This document shows, in pieces, positions 7,867 to 16,166 of a DNA stretch of 57,093 nt. The stretch's first letter is position 1. Every line of letters starts with the position of its first letter. Under the pieces are notes generated by a model, which worked only from the letters and a program-made list of their open reading frames with translations, had not been told where the DNA came from and ran no database searches. Both the position numbers and the translations under genes were made by a program. This DNA is from Verrucomicrobiota bacterium (GTDB lineage Bacteria > Verrucomicrobiota > Verrucomicrobiia > Verrucomicrobiales > Verrucomicrobiaceae). The stretch is taken from positions 1-57,093 of the forward strand of contig VFKE01000040.1 of assembly GCA_009885695.1 (NCBI GenBank), read 5' to 3'.

Positions 7867-8766
7867 TTACGGCTTCTTCACCGGCGCATACCCTTCGAGC
7901 ACAATCGGCACGACTTTATCGGTGGGGAAATCTTTCGGCACTTCCGCAGTCGCTTTCACGGCACCGGATGCGGCCCATTCGGCGCTGCGCTGGAGGATGA
8001 AGTAGAAACCGCGCTCCAGCATGGAGTAGTCGGCATGGCCGAGGGTGTTGTGAACGACGCGGCCTTTGCCGTAGTTTCGGACCATGAGATTGGGCTCATC
8101 TTTTCCGGTGGTGTCGGAGAGCGAGGTGGAGAGGATTTCTACCTCGGCGGGGCCGCGGAGTTTGCTGTAGAGCTCGTCTTTGGCGTGCAACCATTTCGTG
8201 GGCAGTCCCTTGGTGATGGGATGATCGGGGTTGCGGATTTCGACGATAAACTCATGCTGCTTGCCGTGTCCGCCGCCAGAACCCGGTGATTCATCTCTGA
8301 ACAGCTTGCCGTCTTTCACATAGAGCCAGGGGCCAGATTTTTCATTGCGACCACCCCAGCCGCCGACGCCGATCATCTCGTTGTAAGCCTTCCAGTTTGG
8401 AAAGGAATTGTCCGCAGCGTGGATGCAGATGAAGCCGCCGCCGTTCTTCACGAAGGATTCGAAGTCCTTCTGCACGGCTTCAGGCCAGTCCAGGCCGTTG
8501 TAGTTGCTCACGACCACGGCGTAGTCGCTGAACTTCGGATGCCAGTCGTTCCATGCCTCTTTAGGCGCCTTGCTGTCCGGGGTGGTGCTGACGGTGACGG
8601 CGAAGCAGCCAGCGGTCTCCAGTGCGTTCACCAGCACGGGTGTGGTCTCCTTCCACTTGTGGTTGTTCTGTCCGTCCAGGATGAGGACTTTTATTTTGTC
8701 CGCAGCGGACAAACCCGATGTGAGAAATGCGGCGAGGGCGCAAAGGAGAAGGAGGCGTCGTTTCAT
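7867..8766 (-). CDS. Secreted ThuA-domain protein
   Basis: This 299-residue protein has a signal peptide (MKRRLLLLCALAAFLTSGLSA, cleavage after the ALA/SA-type region near residue 21) followed by a ThuA-like glutamine-amidotransferase fold. Visible elements are KIKVLILDGQNNHKWKETTP, a GGGFICIHAADNSF nucleophile-elbow-like turn and PDHPITKGLPTKWLHAKDEL. ThuA domains are common in Planctomycetes and Verrucomicrobia, often linked to sugar metabolism, but the chemistry is not settled. I chose ATG 8766 over an upstream TTG because its start lines up with the neighbour's near-identical signal peptide. It lies 38 bases after the stop of the upstream secreted gene. Confidence 0.85.
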   Translation of the reverse strand: MKRRLLLLCALAAFLTSGLSAADKIKVLILDGQNNHKWKETTPVLVNALETAGCFAVTVSTTPDSKAPKEAWNDWHPKFSDYAVVVSNYNGLDWPEAVQKDFESFVKNGGGFICIHAADNSFPNWKAYNEMIGVGGWGGRNEKSGPWLYVKDGKLFRDESPGSGGGHGKQHEFIVEIRNPDHPITKGLPTKWLHAKDELYSKLRGPAEVEILSTSLSDTTGKDEPNLMVRNYGKGRVVHNTLGHADYSMLERGFYFILQRSAEWAASGAVKATAEVPKDFPTDKVVPIVLEGYAPVKKP

Positions 8767-8804
8767 GCGCAACTGCTAGGACGGGCGTGCCTTTTGGCAA
8801 GCGA

Positions 8805-10058
8805 TCAGTTGAACCAGATGGCGAAACCGAGGAACTCACCGCGAAAGATGCGGTTGGTCGTGGCCCAGAAGTCTGGGGAGGTGATGGTGCCTTTCTCCAG
8901 ATAGGGTGCGGCGCCGGTGCCCTGGATCCAGAGGATCAAATCAAGCGTCCCGGGCTCGGTGAAGACGCGGCGGAGATTGATGCCGCGGCCATCAGCCTCG
9001 CGCCAGAAGGGCAGGAGTGTTTTTCCCATCAGGATGGCGTCCATCTCATTGAGGAAGTCAAACCAGGCTTTGATCATTTCCGGTGTCACTTTCGCGCTGT
9101 CGAGGACGCTGGTCTGATTCGGATTCGGAAGCCACTCGTGATCATCATCGGTTTCGGCGAGGATGGCCTTCCATGACTGGCGGCTGAGCTGGGTGACCTC
9201 CTCGAGATGGTGCAGCGCGGAAGTCATGCGCTGCGGTTCCTTCACGGGGAAGCTCAGCAAATGAATGAAGGCGATGCCGTCAAGGATATCATCTTTGTGG
9301 GCGAAGATGCCGCCCTGGTGGTTCTTCACCCGTTGACGCAGGAAGTCGAACGGGGTTTCCGCATCCGCAAAGAAGAGAGGCGCGGTGTGCTGGAAGAGCT
9401 TTTCCGTGTCATGGGCGAGCATGACGTCACCGATGGCCGAGAGCAGATGGCAGTAGCCCTGGAGCCAGCGCACATCGCCCAAGTCGAACTTCACGACAAA
9501 GCCATCGACTTCCGCGCGAGCCACGCGCGCTCCGGGGACGAGTCGCACGAAGACCTGCCAGAGGGCTTCATCTTCACCAGCCTTTCCGTCACCGTTAAAA
9601 TCAAGCCGCACGAGCGCCGGCCGCAGCGTTACTTTTATCTGCGCGTCTTCACCAACCTTTGCGAGTGTGTTCGCGATCTCGCCGAGCCGCGCGATGAAGT
9701 CGCTGATAACTTTGCGCCCGGATTCGTTCGTCACGCGCTCGGGCGTCGCGTTCTGCGGCACGGGCAGGCGCAGAAAGGGAATCAGGTCTCCGAAAAGCGA
9801 GTCGTGCAGGCCGAGGCGGTGCCAGTCCTGTTCCAGCTTCTCCAGTGCGCCGAAGAATTGCGCGATGCCGAGCTGGAACTGCAAGGAGGCATTCTTGCCA
9901 GCCGCGAGCGCGGTTTCGAGCGCCTTGCGTCCCTCCGCGAGCCGGCCTTCTTCGAGATAGCGGCCTATGATGTCATTGCTGTCATTAGCGGCCTGCAGAA
10001 CCGGTTCGGAGGCGAGCGATGCGGCAAGGGCACAAAGAAGAAGGAGGCGGTGGTTCAT
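8805..10058 (-). CDS. Uncharacterised secreted protein with a calcium-loop-like motif
   Basis: This 417-residue protein has a signal peptide beginning MNHRLLLLCALAASL, then a helical region (IGRYLEEGRLAEGRKALETA) that could be a TPR-like pair. Near residues 170-180 the segment DFNGDGKAGEDE resembles an EF-hand or dockerin-type Ca2+ loop. No enzyme family is recognised. Its signal-peptide DNA is strikingly similar to that of the downstream ThuA gene, suggesting a shared or copied secretion leader. The two genes are in the same orientation and likely co-transcribed. Confidence 0.7.
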   Translation of the reverse strand: MNHRLLLLCALAASLASEPVLQAANDSNDIIGRYLEEGRLAEGRKALETALAAGKNASLQFQLGIAQFFGALEKLEQDWHRLGLHDSLFGDLIPFLRLPVPQNATPERVTNESGRKVISDFIARLGEIANTLAKVGEDAQIKVTLRPALVRLDFNGDGKAGEDEALWQVFVRLVPGARVARAEVDGFVVKFDLGDVRWLQGYCHLLSAIGDVMLAHDTEKLFQHTAPLFFADAETPFDFLRQRVKNHQGGIFAHKDDILDGIAFIHLLSFPVKEPQRMTSALHHLEEVTQLSRQSWKAILAETDDDHEWLPNPNQTSVLDSAKVTPEMIKAWFDFLNEMDAILMGKTLLPFWREADGRGINLRRVFTEPGTLDLILWIQGTGAAPYLEKGTITSPDFWATTNRIFRGEFLGFAIWFN

Positions 10059-10155
10059 GCAGCAACCTTGGTCAAAGGGCCGCGGCTAGGCAAGTGCGAA
10101 AAATCTGGACACATACGGCGTTTACACTCGTCCGGCGTGGTGCTAGTCATCACGC

Positions 10156-10428
10156 ATGGCCCAAGCAATCATGGATCCCGAGGAGGTGCGGCGCTTCGCC
10201 AAGGAGTTGAAGCGCTTCAACGACGACACGCAGCAAAAGGCGTCCTCGCTTCAGGCGAGATTTTCGGCACTAGGCGCCACGTGGCAGGATCAGGAGCACG
10301 AGAAATTCGCCGAAGAATTTTTGACCACCATGAAAGTCATCCGGAAGTTCATGGAGATTTCGGAAAAGCACACGCCTTACCTCATGCGGAAGGCGCAGCG
10401 GATCGAGGAATACCTCGACCAACGTTAA
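10156..10428 (+). CDS. WXG100/ESAT-6-like small helical protein
   Basis: This 90-residue all-helical protein is predicted to be a helical hairpin. The turn carries W-Q-D (LGATWQDQEHEKFAEEF, about residues 40-56), matching the WXG100 pattern of a Trp turn followed by a helix with conserved Phe. Length (about 100), lack of a signal peptide and charged amphipathic helices fit. The second position of the motif is Q and the third D, so it is a WXD variant. It is the first gene of a run of four that ends in an FtsK/EssC-like ATPase, three bases before the next gene. Confidence 0.75.
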   Translation: MAQAIMDPEEVRRFAKELKRFNDDTQQKASSLQARFSALGATWQDQEHEKFAEEFLTTMKVIRKFMEISEKHTPYLMRKAQRIEEYLDQR

Positions 10429-10431
10429 TCC

Positions 10432-10953
10432 ATGGCCACCGAGGCCAAGGTCCGCTCAGTGGACGCGCTGGAATCATTCCGCGCGAGCCTCATCATCTTT
10501 GTCACCCGGGCCCGAAGGGCGATCGACCAAGTGGGCGAGGAAGTATCGCGCACCCGACAGTGGGTTCTGACCGACCAGCGCATGCACTGGACTGAGCAGC
10601 TTCGTAAACGGACGCGTGCGATCCAGCAGGCGGAGCAGGAACTTTATTCAGCTAAATTTTCCACGCTCAAGGATTCAGTGAACATGCAGGAACAGGCGGT
10701 GCGCAAAGCGAAGCGGCATTTTGAAGAGGCGGAATTGAAGATGAGGAATGTGAAGATCTGGAATCGCGATTTCGACCGCATAGCCGATCCGCTGGTGAAT
10801 AAGCTCGACAGCGTCCGTCAGTTCCTTGAACACTCCATGCCCAAGGCCATCGCCTATTTGGAAACGACGCAGCGTATTCTCGATTCGTATGCCGAGGCAC
10901 CGCCGCCGATGTCCGCGCCTTCGCCGCCTGCGGAGCCGGAAAAGATGGCATGA
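10432..10953 (+). CDS. Coiled-coil protein of the type VII-like locus
   Basis: This 173-residue protein is almost entirely charged helix: heptad-like stretches run from about residue 30 to 150, followed by a Pro-rich tail (EAPPPMSAPSPPAEPEK). It has no signal peptide or membrane segment. No family is recognised. Its position three bases after the WXG100-like gene and 46 bases before a second small helical gene points to a structural, substrate or chaperone role in the same system. This is context-based inference. Confidence 0.7.
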   Translation: MATEAKVRSVDALESFRASLIIFVTRARRAIDQVGEEVSRTRQWVLTDQRMHWTEQLRKRTRAIQQAEQELYSAKFSTLKDSVNMQEQAVRKAKRHFEEAELKMRNVKIWNRDFDRIADPLVNKLDSVRQFLEHSMPKAIAYLETTQRILDSYAEAPPPMSAPSPPAEPEKMA

Positions 10954-10999
10954 CCATGCTTGTCTTTGTCCAAAAACGATTATTCTTCGCACTCGCAAC

Positions 11000-11212
11000 A
11001 TGAGCACCCGTGTCAGTTCCACCAATCTTGAAGAAGCCGTGAAAAAACTCTCCGCCGAGTGGCAGGAGACGCGCGGTTATTGGATGGATGCGAAGAGCCG
11101 CGAGTTTGAACACGATTATCTCGCCGAACTCCCGAACCTCGTTTCCCAGGCAAGGACAGCCGTGGAGGAGCTGGATGCTTTCCTTAGAAAGGTCAGGAGC
11201 GCCTGTGAGTAA
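11000..11212 (+). CDS. Second WXG100-like small helical protein
   Basis: This 70-residue protein has two predicted helices linked around GYWMDAKSREFEHDY (about residues 25-39). The pattern W-x-D followed by a Phe seven residues after the Trp is like the first small protein in the locus. It lacks a signal peptide. The last eight bases overlap the GTG start of the FtsK-like gene, so the two are translationally coupled. It may be the heterodimer partner of the 10156 gene product, as EsxA and EsxB are, though this is inferred. Confidence 0.68.
   Translation: MSTRVSSTNLEEAVKKLSAEWQETRGYWMDAKSREFEHDYLAELPNLVSQARTAVEELDAFLRKVRSACE
11195..11199 (+). promoter_or_regulatory. Ribosome binding site deciding the GTG start of the FtsK-like gene
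   Basis: AGGAG ends five bases before GTG 11205, ideal spacing. The next in-frame candidate, ATG 11217, would be 17 bases away. This supports the overlapping GTG start. Confidence 0.6.
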
Positions 11213-14200
11213 CGGAATGGAACTGCGGGTCAGCCGGAGCCTGGAATTGCTGGGCGGACTGAGAAAAACTGTCTCTGACTTCGCGAAGCGGGAGGAGGTG
11301 ATGGTGCGCGAACTCAAGGCGCGACGTTACGCGATCGAGCAAAAGCACCAGGGTGCCGCGGACCAGACAGAAGCCGGACTGGTAAAATTGTTTGAGGAGG
11401 CGCGCGTGAAGTTCGACGAGCAGGAGCAGCGCATTCACGCTCGATTTGAAAATCGCCGCGCGCGCATCGAGCGACTGAAGCTCGTGATCTCGCGCAACAT
11501 CCCGCGACGGGCGAAGCAGGCCCGCACTGAGTGGCTGGGTGCTTTGCAAATGAAGCGATTCAAGATCGAGCGGCAAACGGCTCTGGATATCGACTCCGCT
11601 GGCACTGGTGTTGCTGGTTTTCTGCCGCAACTTGAAACACTGCGCGAAAAATTGGTCACGCTCGACCGCAGTGCGCGGCAAAGTTTCGGCGGTTGCAGAG
11701 CCTTCCAGCGAATGCTAAAACGAAAGCGCTGCGTGTCCGAAGGTGAAAGTTCGGAGCCTGTCGCGATGCTCGCCGCCACGCAGGATCACCTGAATAGCGC
11801 GGACATGAAGTTGGACGAATTTGCTGAATTTCCACTGCCTCGTTTCTTCTACTCGGTTTCGCCGTTCATCATCTTTCTCGGCATCATGGTTCTCTCCATC
11901 GGGCTTGCTTACGCGCTGAGTCCGCAAAAACAAACTTTATTTACCTTGGGAGTTTCAGGCATTGTCGCGGCGGCACTGACTCTGTTACTGCTCATCATCT
12001 ACCAGACGGGCATCGGCAAGGCTCGCCCCTTGGCCACGGAGATATCGACCCATCTTGCGGACGCGCGGCGACTGATCGTGGCGTGTGAGACAGCCACCAG
12101 CGGATTCAGTGATGCGGACCGCCGCCGGTTGCAGGAACGATGCGATCGGGAACGCGCGGCCATCGATGAGGAAAAAGTCCAGGCGGATGTCATCGAATCG
12201 GATTTCATGCGATCTGCGGAAACAAAGCTGGCCGCTCAGGTGCCGAGGGCGCTGGCAAAAAACGAGGAGTGGCTCAGGTCCAGGCTCGCGGTCATTGAGT
12301 CAGCGCGAGACGCCAGCCTCGGTCGATTGACTGGAGACGCCACATCTCGGCAGGGTGAACGCCACGTGGAGCGAAAGTCGGACATGAGCGCATGGTTCGC
12401 CGAGGAGGGCCGGCGCTGGAATGAAGTCGAAGGCTTATGGAAGCGCGAAATCGCCTCCTATTATGATGCTATTGCGAAGATGAACGCCGAGGTGGCCGGG
12501 CGATTCCCGGCAGTGGACAAGTCATTTGTCGAGAACTGGTGTCCGCCCGCTGAGTTCACTCCCGTGGCGCCATTCGCGCATCTCAAAGCTGACCTGTCGA
12601 AGCCGGCGGAATTCCTGCCCAAGGATCCGCGTCTCGCCCTGCCTGGCGCATCACAAGTTTCGCTCCCACTGTCGCTCGTATTTCCGCAGCAGGGTTCATT
12701 GCTGTTTGAAACCAGCGAATCCGCTTCAAACTCTTCCGTTGGTGTGCTGAATCAAGTGGTGCTGCGGCTGCTCGCGGCCAACCCGCCTGGCAAGCTTGCT
12801 TTCACCATCATTGATCCGGTCGGACTGGGTGAGAATTTCGCCGGTCTGATGCACCTTGCCGATTACGAGGAGAGCCTGATCAACCGGAAAATCTGGACGC
12901 AAAACGATCAGATCGATGACCGGCTCGCGGAACTCAATGAGCATATTGAGAAGGTGATCCAGATGTATCTCCGCAACGAATACGCGTCGATCACAGAATA
13001 CAATGCTCATGCCGGCAGTATCGCGGAAAAATATCATTTTCTGGTCGTCGCTGATTTTCCGGCGAATTTCAGCGAGACAGCGGCCAAGCGTCTTCAGAGC
13101 ATCGTTGCCAGCGGCCCGCGCTGCGGCGTGTTCACACTGTTGCATTGGGACCAGCGACTACAGATGCCTGACGGACTGGTGCCGGATGAACTGCGCAGAA
13201 ACAGCGTCTGCCTCAAGCGGGATGGGAATGCGTTTATTGTCGGAGGCGAGCAGATTGAAGCGGGTGCTGTGCTGGAGTTTGAGTCGTATCCCGACGAGGA
13301 TCTTGCCGCCGCACTCGTTCACAAAATCGGCAAGGCGAGTATTGATTCCAATCGCGTTGAGGTTCCCTTCTCGCAAATCGCACCCAAGCCATCGGAGTTA
13401 TGGATGGCAGACACGACGAACGAACTTAGGATCGCTATCGGGAGGACGGGTGCCACCAAGCACCAATATATGGCCATCGGCAAGGGCACTCGCCAGCATG
13501 CGTTGATTGCGGGCAAGACGGGTTCGGGTAAGTCCACGCTCTTTCATGTTATCATCACCAACCTCGCGCTCGCGTGCAGTCCTGACCAGGTGGAGTTCTA
13601 CCTTGTCGACTTCAAGAAGGGCGTTGAATTCAAGTGCTACGCCACCCATCGACTGCCGCACGCCCGGGTCGTTGCCATCGAGAGCGACCGCGAGTTTGGC
13701 CTGAGCGTTTTGCAGCGTGTCGATGAGGAATTAAAGCGCCGCGGCGACATGTTCCGCAAACTGGGCGTGCAGGATATTGCAGGCTACAAAAAGGCGGGCG
13801 GCAAGGAGCCCATCCCGCGCACGCTGCTCATCATCGACGAGTTTCAGGAGTTCTACACTGAGGACGACCAGATCGCGCAGAACGCATCTGTGCTTTTTGA
13901 CCGCATCGTGCGCCAGGGGCGTGCATTCGGCATCCATGTGCTGCTGGGATCCCAGACGCTGGGCGGTGCATACACTCTCGCCCGAGCCACGCTCGGTCAG
14001 ATGGTCATCCGCGTCGCTCTCCAGTGCAACGAGGCCGACTCCTACCTCATCATGGACGAGAACAACTCTGCGCCGCGCCTGCTCTCGCGCCCAGGCGAAG
14101 GCATCTACAATGATGCCGCTGGCGCGCTCGAAGGCAACAGTCCATTCCAAGTGGTCTGGATCGGCGATGAAGAGCGTGATGTGTATCTCAATAAAATCCG

Positions 14201-15095
14201 GTCACTGGCTGACGAACGGCACAATCGACATACGGCGCCGATTGTTTTCGAAGGCAACGCCCCCGCGGAAATCCGCGAGAACAGCGCGCTGGCCGCTGCG
14301 CTGGAGACGAAGCCCGAGAAGACGCCTTTTGCCGCCCGTTGCTGGCTTGGCGCGCCGAATTCAATCAAGGGACCCACCGAGGCCGTTTTTCAGCGACAAA
14401 GCGGCAACAATCTGCTCATCGTCGGCCAGCGCGAGGAGACAGCGATGACTCTGCTCGGGCTTTCGCTCGTGGCGCTGGCTGCGCAATATCCCGTTGGCAA
14501 TGCGAAGTTCTACTTCTTCCAAAGCGCTGCGCCGGGTTCGCCGGACGCGGAGTTTCTGGAGAACATCTTCAAGTTCATCCCGCACGGAGTTACCATTGCG
14601 CGGAGTCATGAGGCGGGCGACGTGATGAACGACATTTCAGATGAGTTGAAGAAGCGCGGCGCCGGGGATGAATTGTCAGGAACGGCGATGTTCGTGTTCA
14701 TTCATGGTCTGCAAAAATTCAAAAAACTCAAGCAGGATGACGACTTCAGTTTCTCCAGCAGCGATGATGGCGCCGCCAATCCCGGCGCGCAGTTGGGCGC
14801 GCTGCTGAGCGAGGGTGCCAGCCTCGGCATCCATCTCATCATCAGCGTGGACACATTCAACAATGTTGGCCGATTCCTCAGCCGCAAGGCGCTCACCGAA
14901 TTTGAGATGCGCGTTGTCTTCCAGATGAGCGCGAATGATTCCGCCAGCCTGATTGATTCGCCTAAGGCAGGCAATCTCGGTCTTCATCGTGCGCTGCTCT
15001 ACAATGAACACGAAGGCCAGATGGAAACCTTCCGGCCTTATGCCGCGCCCGATGCTGCATGGTTTGAGGACGCCGCTGCCAAACTTGCGAGATAA
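11205..15095 (+). CDS. FtsK/SpoIIIE (EssC/EccC-like) membrane ATPase of a type VII-like system
   Basis: This protein has about 1296 residues. Order: charged coiled coil (1-200), two membrane helices (about 215-270, FIIFLGIMVLSIGLAYAL then IVAAALTLLLLIIY), a second coiled coil (270-440), then three ATPase-like modules. The first (about 500-690) has no P-loop. The second (about 745-960) is intact: Walker A AGKTGSGKST near 769-778, Walker B TLLIIDEFQEF near 874, and the FtsK-typical RQGRAFGIHVLLGSQTL. The third (about 1050-1290) is degenerate (LIVGQREETAM in the P-loop place, FVFIHGLQKF in the Walker B place). EssC/EccC proteins also carry three modules, but no FHA domains are seen here. It follows three small helical proteins and most likely drives their export. 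No EccB/D/E, YukD or mycosin gene is present nearby. Confidence 0.85.
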   Translation: MSNGMELRVSRSLELLGGLRKTVSDFAKREEVMVRELKARRYAIEQKHQGAADQTEAGLVKLFEEARVKFDEQEQRIHARFENRRARIERLKLVISRNIPRRAKQARTEWLGALQMKRFKIERQTALDIDSAGTGVAGFLPQLETLREKLVTLDRSARQSFGGCRAFQRMLKRKRCVSEGESSEPVAMLAATQDHLNSADMKLDEFAEFPLPRFFYSVSPFIIFLGIMVLSIGLAYALSPQKQTLFTLGVSGIVAAALTLLLLIIYQTGIGKARPLATEISTHLADARRLIVACETATSGFSDADRRRLQERCDRERAAIDEEKVQADVIESDFMRSAETKLAAQVPRALAKNEEWLRSRLAVIESARDASLGRLTGDATSRQGERHVERKSDMSAWFAEEGRRWNEVEGLWKREIASYYDAIAKMNAEVAGRFPAVDKSFVENWCPPAEFTPVAPFAHLKADLSKPAEFLPKDPRLALPGASQVSLPLSLVFPQQGSLLFETSESASNSSVGVLNQVVLRLLAANPPGKLAFTIIDPVGLGENFAGLMHLADYEESLINRKIWTQNDQIDDRLAELNEHIEKVIQMYLRNEYASITEYNAHAGSIAEKYHFLVVADFPANFSETAAKRLQSIVASGPRCGVFTLLHWDQRLQMPDGLVPDELRRNSVCLKRDGNAFIVGGEQIEAGAVLEFESYPDEDLAAALVHKIGKASIDSNRVEVPFSQIAPKPSELWMADTTNELRIAIGRTGATKHQYMAIGKGTRQHALIAGKTGSGKSTLFHVIITNLALACSPDQVEFYLVDFKKGVEFKCYATHRLPHARVVAIESDREFGLSVLQRVDEELKRRGDMFRKLGVQDIAGYKKAGGKEPIPRTLLIIDEFQEFYTEDDQIAQNASVLFDRIVRQGRAFGIHVLLGSQTLGGAYTLARATLGQMVIRVALQCNEADSYLIMDENNSAPRLLSRPGEGIYNDAAGALEGNSPFQVVWIGDEERDVYLNKIRSLADERHNRHTAPIVFEGNAPAEIRENSALAAALETKPEKTPFAARCWLGAPNSIKGPTEAVFQRQSGNNLLIVGQREETAMTLLGLSLVALAAQYPVGNAKFYFFQSAAPGSPDAEFLENIFKFIPHGVTIARSHEAGDVMNDISDELKKRGAGDELSGTAMFVFIHGLQKFKKLKQDDDFSFSSSDDGAANPGAQLGALLSEGASLGIHLIISVDTFNNVGRFLSRKALTEFEMRVVFQMSANDSASLIDSPKAGNLGLHRALLYNEHEGQMETFRPYAAPDAAWFEDAAAKLAR

Positions 15096-15137
15096 CACTT
15101 GGCTTGACGTTATATTGAAAGCAGGCGATTTCGATGA

Positions 15138-15719
15138 ATGCTCGATGACGCGCTGGAACGCTACCCGGTTACTCTTCGAATCGAAGATAACATCGAATGT
15201 GTCGTGCGTCCGCTCAAGGCGGAGGATGAAAAAGCGTTTGTGAGTTTTTTGCGGGTAGTGCCTGAGATCGAGCGACTCTTTATCAAGCCCCGGCTGGGGA
15301 GCGAGGACTTCAGTAAACAGTGGTTTGGTGATCTCGACTATGACAGCGCCCTGCCGCTCGTCGCCTTCGCCCACGGGCATATCATAGGCAACGCCACGCT
15401 TCAGCAGCGTGACGGTGGCTGGAAGCGGCACATCGGCCGCGTGCATTCACTCACCCATCCTGAGTATCGCGACGTTGGCATCAGTGGAATGCTGATCCAG
15501 GAGATCATCCATATCGCGCGACATACTGGACTCACGCGGCTGGAGGCTGAGTTTAATGGCGAGCGTGAGGCCGCAAAGAATTGTTTCAAGCACGCTGGTT
15601 TCCAGGAAATGCTCCGCGTGAAAGGCTATCTCAAGGACATGAAGACCGGCAGCCACGACTGGGTGCTCCTCGGGATGCAGCTTCTGCCCGACCAGGAGTT
15701 CACGGCCGCGGGTGACTGA
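15138..15719 (+). CDS. GNAT family N-acetyltransferase
   Basis: This 193-residue protein has the GNAT fold. Recognisable parts are IECVVRPLKAEDEKAFVSF at the N-terminus, PLVAFAHGHIIGNATL (beta-4), the acetyl-CoA loop region HPEYRDVGISGMLIQEIIHIA (about 113-133, a weak form of the R/QxxGxG/A motif) and EREAAKNCFKHAGFQE near the C-terminus. The substrate is unknown. It starts 42 bases after the FtsK-like gene on the same strand and may be in the same transcript, so modification of a component or effector is possible but unproven. Confidence 0.85.
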   Translation: MLDDALERYPVTLRIEDNIECVVRPLKAEDEKAFVSFLRVVPEIERLFIKPRLGSEDFSKQWFGDLDYDSALPLVAFAHGHIIGNATLQQRDGGWKRHIGRVHSLTHPEYRDVGISGMLIQEIIHIARHTGLTRLEAEFNGEREAAKNCFKHAGFQEMLRVKGYLKDMKTGSHDWVLLGMQLLPDQEFTAAGD

Positions 15720-15724
15720 CATGT

Positions 15725-15874
15725 TTAACAGCCTGTTGAAAAACGAGGTAACACGGGCTTCCAGCCTGTGATGTTGATCAGGCCTCTGGCCTGATGCGTA
15801 GGAGAAACGACAGGCTGGAAGCCTGTCGTACACTCAGCCATGATGGCCGAGTTACTTTTTCAACAGGCTGTTAA
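15725..15874. mobile_element. 150-bp MITE-like element with perfect 19-bp terminal inverted repeats
   Basis: TTAACAGCCTGTTGAAAAA (15725-15743) is repeated as its exact complement at 15856-15874. The ends start with TTAA, itself a possible target duplication. Inside are smaller palindromes (CAGGCCTCTGGCCTG; ACAGGCTGGAAGCCTGT). It encodes no protein. A matching 15-base end occurs at 35536. It lies just downstream of the GNAT stop. Confidence 0.75.
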
Positions 15875-16166
15875 GGGTCACTCGTTCCTACAGGTGAACT
15901 TGTGATAGTTTAGAGACTCAAGTGGGTTCAGCAACGTCCGCGCAACGATGTTCGGACGTCATGCACGAAGCTTGAAGGATTGGCGACCGGTGATCGTGAT
16001 TGGAGGCAAAGAAAATTGAACTCCTGTCTTCCCGCCGCATGACAAGATGGGAGGCTCAGCCACTGAAACTCCGACTGGGCTGATGCACGACCAGACTGCG
16101 TTTTCTTGTTCTGGTATTCGCCAAATAATCAGCTGACGGCACTCAAATTTCCCCGGTCGGAATCCA
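15875..16166. other. Gene-free stretch between a MITE-like element and lpxD
   Basis: About 290 bases downstream of the convergent GNAT and lpxD genes. I see no supported gene, RNA or terminator in it; a minus-strand frame that crosses the end of lpxD has no coding character. Confidence 0.5.

Noticed and set aside
9207-10595. A 462-codon plus-strand open frame
   Set aside because: It lies antisense to the 417-residue secreted protein and runs into the WXG gene; its composition is that of a complement shadow.
10156-15095. Calling the locus a complete, classical type VII secretion system
   Set aside because: Only WXG-like proteins and one EssC-like ATPase are present; the other core components and FHA domains are not seen, so only 'type VII-like' is justified.
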